Source: Bacillota bacterium (GTDB lineage: Bacteria > Bacillota > Bacilli > Paenibacillales > NBRC-103111). From it: a DNA stretch of 64,000 nucleotides. Location of the stretch: positions 186,001-250,000 of the forward strand of contig JAEWGW010000016.1 in the NCBI GenBank assembly GCA_023388055.1, given 5' to 3'. The position numbers were made by a program, and so were the translations under genes. Shown one piece after another: positions 8,800-18,000 of this stretch. The notes under the pieces were generated by a model. That model had not been told where the DNA came from. It was given only the letters and a program-made list of their open reading frames with translations, and did not search any database. How positions within the stretch are numbered: position 1 is the first letter of the stretch; each line of letters starts with the position of its first letter.

Positions 8800-8968
8800 A
8801 AAAATTCATTTGTTTGAATAGCTGTATTACATATTTACAAGGAACTGTTATATATCTATAATGAGAAAAGAGCAGGAAGGCTTTTCCCGATTTAGCAGGC
8901 GTGGACACCGTTTTTGGACGATTGTTGCGCTTTCATGAAAGCTTATCCTGAACTGCTAATAAAAACTG

Positions 8969-8997
8969 TTGCTACTCTTTTCACTTATTGTTATAAT
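8969..8997 (+). promoter_or_regulatory. Sigma-A-type promoter for the oxidoreductase operon
   Basis: TTGCTA and TATAAT are separated by exactly 17 bp. The predicted transcript begins near 9004 and leaves a 5' UTR of about 120 nt before the start at 9127. The rest of the 8800-9126 gap is AT-rich and holds no gene that I can support. Confidence 0.65.
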
Positions 8998-9126
8998 CAC
9001 TTGTAAAGAATATTAATTTTATTTTTTCGCAATTTTGTCACGTTGTTTTGCCTGACGGGAATCATTGATTTTCATCGGGTTATATATACTTCCTCCGATT
9101 CGAGGGAGAAAGGGGATAACACTTAT

Positions 9127-10137
9127 ATGTCTATCTTACCCAAGAAGAATGAACTCGGATTCTTTGAAATCCGCATGGAATCCATCGGCGGCCTCGGGGC
9201 TAACCTGGCCGGCAAGATGCTGGCTGAGGCAGGCGTTGTCGGCGCAGGCCTGAATGGTGTCAGCTTTTCTTCTTATGGCTCGGAAAAGAAAGGATCTCCG
9301 GTTAAGGCGCATATCCGCTTCTGCGATATTGATACCAACATCCGGGATACCACTCCGGTTGAGCACCCCCATGTGGTGGTTGTGTTCCACGAGTCTCTGT
9401 ACAAAACCATGGACGTCACCAGCGGCGTAACCGAGGACAGCATCATTCTGGTCAACTCCACCGCTACACCGGAGGAAGTGAAGCAGAGGCTGAAGCTGAA
9501 GGCGGGCACCGTAGCTGTTATTGATGCCATCGGCATTGCGCTTGAAGAGAAGAACAAGGTTAACATGGCGATGATGGGAGCCATCTTCCGGATCGTCGAT
9601 TTCCTTGATCCCCAAATCATGCGCGACGTTATCCGCAAGTCCCTGGAGAAGAAATATCCGCAAGCTGTTGAGCCTGCGCTGCGCACCTTCGAACGCGCAT
9701 ATAACGAAGTTCAATTCCAAACCTATAAGCTGGAAGAAGGCGACTCCTTCCCGGCATTTGTGCGCCATGATACTCCGGTCCTGGGTTATGAGACCCAGCC
9801 TATCGGCGGCGTAATCGTTAACCCGGGCAACAGCGTATTGAAGAACCTGTCCATTTCCCGCTCCGGTATGATGCCGCATTACCATGAAGACAAGTGCATC
9901 CACTGTGCCGCGTGTGATAACGTCTGCCCTGACTTCTGCTTCGTATGGGAAGAGCAGCCGGATAAGAAGGGACGCCCGCAGATGTTCCTTCAAGGCATTG
10001 ATTACCAATACTGCAAAGGCTGCCTGAAGTGCGTAATCGCCTGTCCGACAGAAGCCCTCACCGGTGAGCGTGAGGAAGGCAACTACGGCGAAGAGCACCG
10101 CGTACCGCACCGCTTCGACCTTGCGGCTAACGTTTAA
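9127..10137 (+). CDS. 2-oxoacid:ferredoxin oxidoreductase, fused gamma-delta subunit
   Basis: This 336-residue protein joins a 2-oxoacid oxidoreductase gamma domain (about 8-190, with the SIGGLGANLAGKML start typical of the family) to a ferredoxin-like delta domain. The delta part has two [4Fe-4S] motifs: CIHCAACDNVC followed by PDFC, and CKGCLKCVIACP. In the holoenzyme, CoA-bound acyl product forms on the gamma side and electrons leave through the two clusters to ferredoxin. The ATG at 9127 follows GAAAGGGGA and removes an unlikely 28-residue extension. It is 25 bp upstream of the fused alpha-beta subunit gene, so both subunits should be made together. Confidence 0.88.
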   Translation: MSILPKKNELGFFEIRMESIGGLGANLAGKMLAEAGVVGAGLNGVSFSSYGSEKKGSPVKAHIRFCDIDTNIRDTTPVEHPHVVVVFHESLYKTMDVTSGVTEDSIILVNSTATPEEVKQRLKLKAGTVAVIDAIGIALEEKNKVNMAMMGAIFRIVDFLDPQIMRDVIRKSLEKKYPQAVEPALRTFERAYNEVQFQTYKLEEGDSFPAFVRHDTPVLGYETQPIGGVIVNPGNSVLKNLSISRSGMMPHYHEDKCIHCAACDNVCPDFCFVWEEQPDKKGRPQMFLQGIDYQYCKGCLKCVIACPTEALTGEREEGNYGEEHRVPHRFDLAANV

Positions 10138-10162
10138 TTAAGAGAGGAGCTGAGGATATACT

Positions 10163-12472
10163 ATGTCTATCGAGATAAAGAGAGAAGTTACTGAAGGCAC
10201 AGTCGAACAACGGATGGTATACGAATCCGGCAATGAAATGGCCGCGTATGCCGCCCATCAAATTAACTATCATGTAATGGGATATTTCCCGATTTCTCCT
10301 TCTACCGAAGTGGCGCAGTTCCTGGACCTCATGAAGGCCAGCGGCCAGCATGACGTGAAGCTGGTTCCCGCCGACGGCGAACATAGCTCCGCGGGTATCT
10401 GTTACGGCGCATCCACTGCAGGCGCACGGGTATTCAACGCTACCAGCGCCAACGGTTACCTGTACATGCTGGAGCAGATGCCTGTACAATCCGGTACCCG
10501 TTTTCCCATGGTTCTGAATCTGGTCTGCCGTTCTGTATCCGGTCCGCTGAATATCCACGGTGACCACTCCGACCTTTACTTTGCCTTGAACACCGGCTGG
10601 CCGATCCTGATGTGCCGTGATCCCCAAGCCGTATACGATATGAACATCCTGGCTATTAAGCTGGCCGAAGACCCGGAAGTGCGCCTGCCTGTTATGGTGG
10701 CATCCGACGGCTACTTCACCTCTCACCAAAAACGCCGGGTGCAAACCTTCGCCAAACGTGAGGACGTGCATGCCTTTATCGGAGAACCGCCGCAAATGGC
10801 CGGTTACCCCGACGTGCTGGACCGAAACAACCCGATTACTGTCGGCCCGTACATGAACGAGCCGGACTATATCAATAACTGCTTCCAGCAATCCGAAGCC
10901 ATGTACCGTGCCGGTGCCGTATATGACCGCATCCGTCAGGAGTACAAGGAGCTGACTGGCCGCGATTATCCGATTCTTGATCTGTACCGCATGGAGGATG
11001 CTGAGGTTGCCGTGTTCCTGATGAACTCCTCCTCGGAAATCATCAAGGACGTGGTTGACCAGCTCCGTGAAAAGGGCATCAAGGCAGGCTCCATTGCGCC
11101 TAACATCATCCGTCCGTTCCCGCAAAAGGAAATTGTCGAAGCCCTCAAAAACGTGAAGGCCATTACTGTCGGTGACCGTGCGGATTCCTACGGCGCATAC
11201 GGCGGCAATATGGTTAACGAAATCAAGGCGGCTCTCTTTACCCACGGCAATACGTCCACTATGGTCATCAGCCGGATTTACGGTCTGGGCGGTAAGGACT
11301 TCTTCGCCGAAGACGGCCACGCCATGTTCGAGTTTGCTCTGGAAGCCGTTTCCAATGGCAAGGTTGAGGTTCCGTTTTCTTATTACGGACATACTCCCGG
11401 CGATCCGGACAAGAAGATGAAGCGTGTCCTGAACCCGATGAAGTTTGAAGACCTGAAGACCGGTCTGATCACCGTTACCAAGGATGAAACGTCCGGCAAG
11501 CTGAACGTGAAGGTTCCACCGCTCCGCGCTTTGACCAAAAAGCCCAAGCGGATCGCTCCCGGACACGGCGCATGTCCTGGCTGCGGTATTTTCTCCGGCC
11601 TGGAGCTGTTCTTCAAGGGTATCGAAGGCGATATCGTTTCCCTGTTCCATACAGGCTGCGCGATGGTTGTGACCACCGGCTATCCGTATTCTGCCCATAA
11701 AGCAACGTATATTCACAACCTGTTCCAAAGCGGTGCTGCTACCCTGTCCGGCGTAGTGGAAGCCTTCTGGCAGCGTAAAGCCCGCGGCGAACTGGATCAT
11801 CTGGGTCTGAAGGACGACTTTACCTTTGTCATGGTCACCGGCGACGGCGGCATGGACATCGGTATGGGCGCGGCCATCGGTGCCGCTCTGCGGAACCACA
11901 AGATGATCATTCTCGAGTACGATAACGAGGGTTACATGAACACCGGTGCCCAGCTGTCCTACTCCACTCCGTTGGGACACAGAACCTCCACCTCCAACGT
12001 AGGCAAGCACCAAGGCGGCAAGATGTTCCACCACAAGGACACCGCGCAAATCATGGCGGCCACCAATATTCCTTACGTCTTCACCGGCTCTGAGGCATTC
12101 CCGCAGGACTTGGTGAAGAAGGCTGCCAAGGCTCAATGGTATGCTCAAAACGAAGGTCTGGTGTACGGCAAAATCCTGATCACCTGCCCGTTGAACTGGT
12201 TGTCCGAGGAGAAGGAAGGCACCTCCATTATCGGCGCTGCGGTGGATTCCTGCTTCTTCCCGCTTCTGGAAATTGAGCATGGAGTCACCACCATCACCTA
12301 CAATCCAGAGGACAAGGGCAAGCGGGTTCCGCTGTCCGACTGGCTGAAAACCATGGGCAAAACCAAGCATATGGTGAAGCCTGAATATGAAGAAGCCTAC
12401 AAATCCTTTGAAGCAGAAGTGGAACGCCGTTGGGTCCGCCTGAAGGCCCGCCACGAAAACGAGTATTTGTAA
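10163..12472 (+). CDS. 2-oxoacid:ferredoxin oxidoreductase, fused alpha-beta subunit
   Basis: A 769-residue fusion of the alpha (pyrimidine-binding) and beta (TPP-diphosphate-binding) subunits of a pyruvate-type ferredoxin oxidoreductase. The alpha part spans about 1-400 with the PISPSTEVAQ segment. The beta part starts near 460 and has CPGC (C471, C474), a third Cys exactly 25 residues on (HTGC, C499) and a later TCPLNW Cys, the arrangement that holds the proximal cluster in pyruvate enzymes. The thiamine motif is GDGGMDIG followed by NEGYMNTG. It would cleave a 2-oxoacid such as pyruvate to acyl-CoA and CO2. The exact substrate (pyruvate, 2-oxoglutarate or branched-chain oxoacid) cannot be read with certainty. 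A strong terminator follows. Confidence 0.88.
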   Translation: MSIEIKREVTEGTVEQRMVYESGNEMAAYAAHQINYHVMGYFPISPSTEVAQFLDLMKASGQHDVKLVPADGEHSSAGICYGASTAGARVFNATSANGYLYMLEQMPVQSGTRFPMVLNLVCRSVSGPLNIHGDHSDLYFALNTGWPILMCRDPQAVYDMNILAIKLAEDPEVRLPVMVASDGYFTSHQKRRVQTFAKREDVHAFIGEPPQMAGYPDVLDRNNPITVGPYMNEPDYINNCFQQSEAMYRAGAVYDRIRQEYKELTGRDYPILDLYRMEDAEVAVFLMNSSSEIIKDVVDQLREKGIKAGSIAPNIIRPFPQKEIVEALKNVKAITVGDRADSYGAYGGNMVNEIKAALFTHGNTSTMVISRIYGLGGKDFFAEDGHAMFEFALEAVSNGKVEVPFSYYGHTPGDPDKKMKRVLNPMKFEDLKTGLITVTKDETSGKLNVKVPPLRALTKKPKRIAPGHGACPGCGIFSGLELFFKGIEGDIVSLFHTGCAMVVTTGYPYSAHKATYIHNLFQSGAATLSGVVEAFWQRKARGELDHLGLKDDFTFVMVTGDGGMDIGMGAAIGAALRNHKMIILEYDNEGYMNTGAQLSYSTPLGHRTSTSNVGKHQGGKMFHHKDTAQIMAATNIPYVFTGSEAFPQDLVKKAAKAQWYAQNEGLVYGKILITCPLNWLSEEKEGTSIIGAAVDSCFFPLLEIEHGVTTITYNPEDKGKRVPLSDWLKTMGKTKHMVKPEYEEAYKSFEAEVERRWVRLKARHENEYL

Positions 12473-12481
12473 GATACAGCA

Positions 12482-12521
12482 AAGCCCCGGCTGGGATTAT
12501 TCCCGGCACGGGGCTTTTTTT
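12482..12521. terminator. Terminator after the oxidoreductase operon
   Basis: GCCCCG / CGGGGC outer stem with an inner GGGA/TCCC stem, followed by seven T on the plus strand. It separates two convergent genes. Confidence 0.85.
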
Positions 12522-12528
12522 GATGTGT

Positions 12529-13290
12529 TCAGTTGCGTACCTCAACGAGGAAGGCCAAAAACTTCTTTTCCGTCAGGATTTCGTGGGTGACGAAGCTGCC
12601 GTTATAAAACAGGCTGTAGGTGGTAAAGGGTGACGGGCAAACCTGGGCTTCTTCGGCGGAATCCAGCTTCACCAGTTGGCATGGAATCCCCTGCTCCAGG
12701 GCAAGCTCCCGGATCACGGGTGCATATTTGTCCGTATACGGGCATTGATTGGTGTAATACAGAACGATGCCGTTAGAGTCCTCTATTTTACCTGACTTAG
12801 CCGTTTCTCTGAACCGGGGAAGAGGGGCGCCGGCTTCAAAGGAAAGATAAAGCAGCTCGAAGTAAGGGGTTGCCCGGTCTGCCACATGGAAGCCTTTTTT
12901 CTTCAGGTATGCTCCATCCGATAAAAACGGCATTTTTTTGTTTGAGGCCAGAATCGTCAGCCCGTGTTTGCCCTTGGCCTTGGCGTCGGCGATACATTCC
13001 TCCAGCAGCCGGTTGCCATGCCCCTGACCCTTGAATTGTCCGGATACCCAAAAACAGTTGATATGCATATAACCGTTGGCATGGATGGGGCACCAGGCTT
13101 TTTCAGCAGGTATGTATTCAATAAAAACTTTGCCGCGGGCATCCAGCCGCTTGAATACCAGGCCGTCGGCAAAACGGGCCGACAACCAGGCCTTTTTGGA
13201 GGAAACGCAGGTTTCTCCCTTTTTATCCGCGATGACACAACAAATGTGCTCTTCGGCAATATTGTCAGGTGTAAGTTGAATAATGTTCAT
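12529..13290 (-). CDS. yoaP: GNAT acetyltransferase with YoaP domain
   Basis: The 253-residue protein has an N-terminal GNAT N-acetyltransferase domain (about 1-150), with the acetyl-CoA loop region GQFKGQGHGNRLL, and a C-terminal thioredoxin-like YoaP-type domain (about 165-250) containing CPYTDKY. Length and two-domain layout match B. subtilis YoaP, whose substrate is not known. It follows the polysaccharide deacetylase gene by 8 bp on the minus strand and is probably co-transcribed with it. Confidence 0.82.
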   Translation of the reverse strand: MNIIQLTPDNIAEEHICCVIADKKGETCVSSKKAWLSARFADGLVFKRLDARGKVFIEYIPAEKAWCPIHANGYMHINCFWVSGQFKGQGHGNRLLEECIADAKAKGKHGLTILASNKKMPFLSDGAYLKKKGFHVADRATPYFELLYLSFEAGAPLPRFRETAKSGKIEDSNGIVLYYTNQCPYTDKYAPVIRELALEQGIPCQLVKLDSAEEAQVCPSPFTTYSLFYNGSFVTHEILTEKKFLAFLVEVRN

Positions 13291-13298
13291 TACTCCTC

Positions 13299-14174
13299 CT
13301 ATTCCAAGGCAATGGATGACGGATCTACATAGCTGTAGCCCTTCGCCTCCAGCTCCGTCAGCAGCCTGTCCAGTGCTTCCGCTGTCCAGGCCAGCTCATG
13401 CATCAGAATATTGCTGCCGGAATGAAGCTGCTTCATAACATTATCGATAACCTCTTGGGGCTTATCCGCGGTTTTGGTTTCCCAATCCAAGGAGCCGTTG
13501 GACCAGGTCATATAGACCATTCCCGCCTTTTTCACTGCTTCCCGGACATAATCGCTGCCGGATCCATTAGGCGGCCGGAAGAATACAGGTGCTTCCCCGG
13601 TCAGCTCCTTCACAATAGCCTGAACATCATTAATTTGGCTGTCCACTTTTTCCGGCGGTTCTTTCTTCAAATCCACATGGTCCCACGTATGGTTGCCGAT
13701 GGTTTGTTTGCGTTCATGGATAAGCTTCAGCAAAGCGGGGTTCTGCTTGACGCGGTTTCCGTTGACGAAGAAAATGGCCTTGGCTTTATGCTTGTCCAGG
13801 GTATCCAGAATCAGGTTGAGCATGTCTTCTTTTTTGGGCCCGTCATCAAAGGTAAGCAGAACCACTTTTTTATCCGCTTCCGGAGCGGTATCCAAAGGAA
13901 CCACATCATAATTTTTGTTGATCCGGTATTGTTTGACCGCAGCAGCGGGTGAAGGAGTAGGCGTTGGCGCTGCCGTGGGTGTTGATGATATAGTGGCCGA
14001 AGGAGCCGTCTGGCTTGCTGCCGGAGCCGGCGATTGTATGGAAATTGAGGTGCCGGCAGGAGAAGCGGATACGGGTGTTTTCTGGTCCGTTGACGGAGTG
14101 CCGCAGGAGGCCAGCATCAGGGCTGCTGCAGCCGCGGCTGTCAGAACCGCAGTCTTTTTTTGTTTTGAGCTCAT
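13299..14174 (-). CDS. Lipoprotein polysaccharide deacetylase (NodB homology)
   Basis: This 291-residue product has a lipoprotein signal peptide with lipobox LASC at about residues 21-24, a Ser/Thr/Pro/Ala-rich linker (about 25-85), and a NodB (carbohydrate esterase 4) domain (about 95-285). Visible catalytic motifs are TFDDGP (base and metal Asp), NHTWDH (the H-x3-H metal ligands), RPPNGS and the late MHE. Such enzymes remove N-acetyl groups from peptidoglycan or other cell-surface glycans; it should act outside the membrane, tethered by lipid. Substrate is not determined by sequence. It is the first gene of a minus-strand pair with the YoaP-like gene. Confidence 0.9.
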   Translation of the reverse strand: MSSKQKKTAVLTAAAAAALMLASCGTPSTDQKTPVSASPAGTSISIQSPAPAASQTAPSATISSTPTAAPTPTPSPAAAVKQYRINKNYDVVPLDTAPEADKKVVLLTFDDGPKKEDMLNLILDTLDKHKAKAIFFVNGNRVKQNPALLKLIHERKQTIGNHTWDHVDLKKEPPEKVDSQINDVQAIVKELTGEAPVFFRPPNGSGSDYVREAVKKAGMVYMTWSNGSLDWETKTADKPQEVIDNVMKQLHSGSNILMHELAWTAEALDRLLTELEAKGYSYVDPSSIALE

Positions 14175-14289
14175 GTAGTTACCACCTTTCCGGCTTATTT
14201 TACCACAATGCCGCCACGAATCCCTATTTTTTTCTCACATAAGAGTCGCGTCCGGAGACGAAAATAAACCCGAAAGAACAATCGCACTA

Positions 14290-14450
14290 GGGTGTGTCTG
14301 AAAACTCCGAAAGGAGCAGATATTGCTGAATTTTCGTTCCAGGCAAGGCGATTTCCCGCAGGCGTACCGGTGGTACGTCAAGGGGAAGCAACGAAGCATG
14401 GGGCGAAAAGGCTGCGAAAGATGCCCTCAAGCGGGTTTTCAGACACATCC
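14290..14450 (+). mobile_element. MITE-like element with 16-bp terminal inverted repeats
   Basis: The ends GGGTGTGTCTGAAAAC and GTTTTCAGACACATCC form terminal inverted repeats matching at 15 of 16 positions, and a TA dinucleotide flanks each side (14288-14289 and 14451-14452), the target duplication made by IS630/mariner transposases. The 161-bp interior contains a second palindrome around GGCGTACC/GGTACGTC and no gene. It is inserted just upstream of the RBS of the gene at 14473, so its right end lies in that gene's leader. A degenerate right end is present at 7938-7972. Confidence 0.7.
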
Positions 14451-14472
14451 TAAACAAAGGAGGAGAAAATTA

Positions 14473-14790
14473 ATGAAGTTTACAAGCTTCCTGGTAGGCG
14501 CAGCAACTGGCGCAGCGGCAGTCATGTATATGAACAGAACGAACAAAACGGTTATGATGGGATTTTCCCAAATGGGGGATAACCTGTCTAAGGTAATGGA
14601 CAAGGCCATGATGTCCATGGCCGACCGGAATATGAAAACCCACAAGGAACCCGAAACCAATCAATCCTTGGACCGGGTGGAGGAGCTTATCAAGCAGGAT
14701 CCAGGGGTCAAGCATGAGGTGGACCAAATTCTGTCCAATAACCATTTGGGCAGTACGGATGTAAATAAAGGGCAACTGGGCACACACTAA
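14473..14790 (+). CDS. Small protein of unknown function (105 aa)
   Basis: The product starts with a short hydrophobic, Ala/Gly-rich segment (about residues 5-20) and continues as a polar, Met- and Lys-rich helix, then an acidic tail. This is the pattern of small YtxH-like membrane-anchored proteins, but no diagnostic motif is present. The ATG at 14473 follows AGGAGG; an upstream extension of the frame would read through the MITE-like element and is unlikely to be used. A terminator follows 27 bp after the stop. Confidence 0.65.
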   Translation: MKFTSFLVGAATGAAAVMYMNRTNKTVMMGFSQMGDNLSKVMDKAMMSMADRNMKTHKEPETNQSLDRVEELIKQDPGVKHEVDQILSNNHLGSTDVNKGQLGTH

Positions 14791-14817
14791 CAAGCAATAA
14801 ATCGTAAGGTTTACCGG

Positions 14818-14846
14818 CCGGCGCAGGCAAAAGCGCCGGTTTTTTG
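14818..14846 (+). terminator. Intrinsic terminator
   Basis: CCGGCGC / GCGCCGG stem with an 8-nt loop and seven T. Confidence 0.88.
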
Positions 14847-14941
14847 CCGTCCGGATGGGGTTTTGGACATTTGGTTAGTAGTGGGAATTATGTATGTTGC
14901 CCTGAAATACCAATGCAATTACCATGTAGCTGTGCCGGAAA

Positions 14942-14957
14942 AGTAATAAATATTACT
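14942..14957. promoter_or_regulatory. Possible operator palindrome before the giant surface protein gene
   Basis: AGTAATA-AA-TATTACT is an inverted repeat with perfect 7-bp arms, about 90 bp upstream of the start at 15045, in an otherwise gene-free 250-bp gap. The regulator is unknown and a chance AT-rich palindrome cannot be excluded. Confidence 0.3.
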
Positions 14958-15044
14958 CATGGGGAGGTGTGGTTCTAAATTGTCGGAAGGCTTGCCAGTT
15001 CTACTATTGAGGGTCAGTGAGGGACAAAAAGAAGGAGGAAAATG

Positions 15045-18000
15045 ATGAATAAAATTGCTAAAAAATGGACATCCATCCTTTTGGTCTTAACCGTAATGAT
15101 GGGACTGGTTTCTGCAGCTTTTCCTGCCCCGTTCGTGAAAGCGCTTGCCGATACCCAGCCTCCTACAGCTCCTACGAATCCAGGCTCCATATGGAGAACA
15201 ACGGATTCCATCCATCTGGTTTGGACGCCTTCCACGGATGATACAGGAGTGGTGGCGTATGACATTTATGACGGAGGGACCTTAATAGGCTCGACCTCCA
15301 ATGGATCGCCTCATTATGGGGTCACCGGTCTAACCGGGGGAGGAACCCACACATTTACGGTCAAAGCCAGGGATGCCGCAGGCAATACCTCTGCCGCAAG
15401 CCAAGCTTATCTTTTGGTCAATGGGGCGTTGGATCGTGCGGGTTGGTCCGTAAGCGCTTCCCATAAAACAGCGGAGGCAAAGCTTGCGGTTGACCATCTA
15501 AGCTCCACCCGGTGGACATCCGGAACGGCTCAAACTGCGGGAATGTGGTTTCAAATTGACACCGGAGCTGCTCCCAAAACCTACAGCAAGCTGGTTTTGG
15601 AGGGAAGCGGTGATTATATCCGCAAGTACAGTGTGGCGGTTTCTGCCGATGGGAGCACATGGGGAGAGCCCGTCGCCACTGGAACAGGGACTGCGTCCGT
15701 ATTGACCGTGGAATTCCCGGCCCAAACGGCTCGTTATATACGCATTACATCCAATGCCGCTAACGGCAACTATTGGTCTGTTTATGATCTGAATCTCTTC
15801 GGGGAGTGGGGATCGGACAACGTGCCGCCTTCCGCTCCGGCAGGCCTCCAGGCCAGCGCCGTGTATGATACAGAGGTTCAATTGAGCTGGACACCCGGAA
15901 CGGATAATTCCTCTGTTTACGGGTATGACATCTTTTCGGGAGCCCAATGGGTGGGCTTTTCCCAGTCCAATTCCTTCAAGGTCCCCGGACTTACCGCAGG
16001 TTCAACCTATTCGTTTACTGTAACCGCGCTGGACCCGGCAGGAAATACGTCGCCAGCCGGGCCCCCTCTGCAGGTAACGACCACCGGTGCTCTGAACCGG
16101 ACTCTGTGGATCGCGAAGGCTTCTGCAGGTGATGCCTCCGCCAAACAAGGCATTGACAGCAGCACCAGCACCCGGTGGACCTCCGGCTCCGCCCAGACCT
16201 CTGGCATGTGGTACCAGGTGGATACAGGCCCGGGAGAGAAAGCCTACAACAAGCTTGTGATGGACGGAGGAGGGGACTACCCAAGGAAATACGAAATCCG
16301 TGTTTCCCAGGACGGCACCAGCTGGAGCGAACCTGTTGCGTCTGGAACCGGCAGCACCTCCCGCATTACCGTCACCTTTCCGGAGCAAACCGCCAAGTTT
16401 GTAAGGCTTGTTCTCACCGGCTCAGCCGGGGTCTTCTGGTCCATTAATGATTTGAACCTGTATGGCACCGCGGCACCCGATAACGAGCTGCCGACGAAAC
16501 CAACCGGACTTGCCGCAGCCAATGTCCTGGATACCCAGCTGGATTTAACGTGGAATCCGTCTACGGACAATATCGCTGTTATGGGTTATAACCTGTATGC
16601 CGGCACCGAGCTAGTGACATATACCACCGGCACCTCCTGGCAACTCACCGGATTGTCTGCGGCTACCGCATACAGCTTCCGTGTGGAGGCTGTGGATCTG
16701 GCCGGCAATCGTTCTGTACCGAGCGATGCGCTGCAGGTGGTTACACAAGATGTGATTCCGGCTCCTCTAATTGCGCGTTACGAAATGGAGCCTGATGCAC
16801 AGAATGCAAGCCTCCTCACAGACAGCAGCGGCTTGGGGCTATCGGGAGCTATAACGGCCCCTGCCTCTTTTGTGGATGGCAGAACCGGAGGCGGCAAAGC
16901 CCTGTCTTTGACCGGTCCCGATCAGGCCAAGGTGGCCAACACCGGCTTGCTGGATAAAATCAGCAGCGAAATGACCATCTCCGCCTGGATCAAACCCCAG
17001 GACTTGAACTCCTACCAGCCCATCGTCAGCAAGCGGGATGCCAACTGGAAGGGAACCACCTTCTATTTGGGCCTGGAGGGCAACAAGCTCCGCTTTGGCT
17101 ACGATTATGGCGAGAAATGGAATATCTGGACCTTCACCTCCCCGGATATCCAAGCGGGACAATGGTTTCATGTGGCCGTCACCTTCAAGGAGGAAGCGGG
17201 CGTCAAATTTTATGTCAACGGGACTCTTATCGGCTCCGTGAACGCTTCTGCTGTTAATCCCGGTGCTCTGCCCAATGATGTGGATATGCTGATCGGCACA
17301 GAGTGGCACTATGACTCCTCCTTAAGGGCGATGATCAAATACAGCTACCGCGGGCTGCTGGACTCGCTCCGGATTTACGGAGCTGCTCTGACCTACGATC
17401 AAATTCAGGCCGACAAAAACGGCACCATCGCCACCCGTATGGCCGTGGCCTCGGATTTCGATGTTCCTGAGAAGTATGCCACCTTCCGGCTGGAACGTTT
17501 TGATATGCCTCTAGGCCTGATTACCAGCTCCAGCACGAATTCCAAAACCCGGCAGCTGGCTGCCCGTGTGGACGGACCCGATGGGGTGGATTGGCCGGCT
17601 ATCACCCTGACCATTCCCCAGCCTGACGGCCCGGCCAAAACCGTTCAGCCCTTCGCGGCAGGTGCGGAATATAAGACGGAAATCTGGCTGCAGCAAAGTC
17701 CCAAGAACATGCCGACTCTCCGTCAGCCCTACGATAACGTGCTGAATCCCGGGAATCATTGGGTTCGGGGGCTGTACTGGAGATGGGGACAAACCTTCAT
17801 GTATACCACTGATCCGACAGCAAGGACTTGGGGCTGGGATCATTCGCTGTGGGTATTCCCGGTGAAAATTGCAAGCTCTTCTGCCGGTTCGGTGAAAAAT
17901 GTGGTACTGAAGTCTGAAGGGACGGAGATCTACAACAGCGGCAATAAAACCTTCAATTCCCTGACGCTCCTCCTGCCCCAGAATGAAAAAGGCAAACCGT

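Noticed and set aside
10127..12454. A 775-codon minus-strand frame under the alpha-beta oxidoreductase gene
   Set aside because: Antisense shadow of a gene with clear catalytic motifs; composition is atypical for a protein (excess His, Gly, Val).
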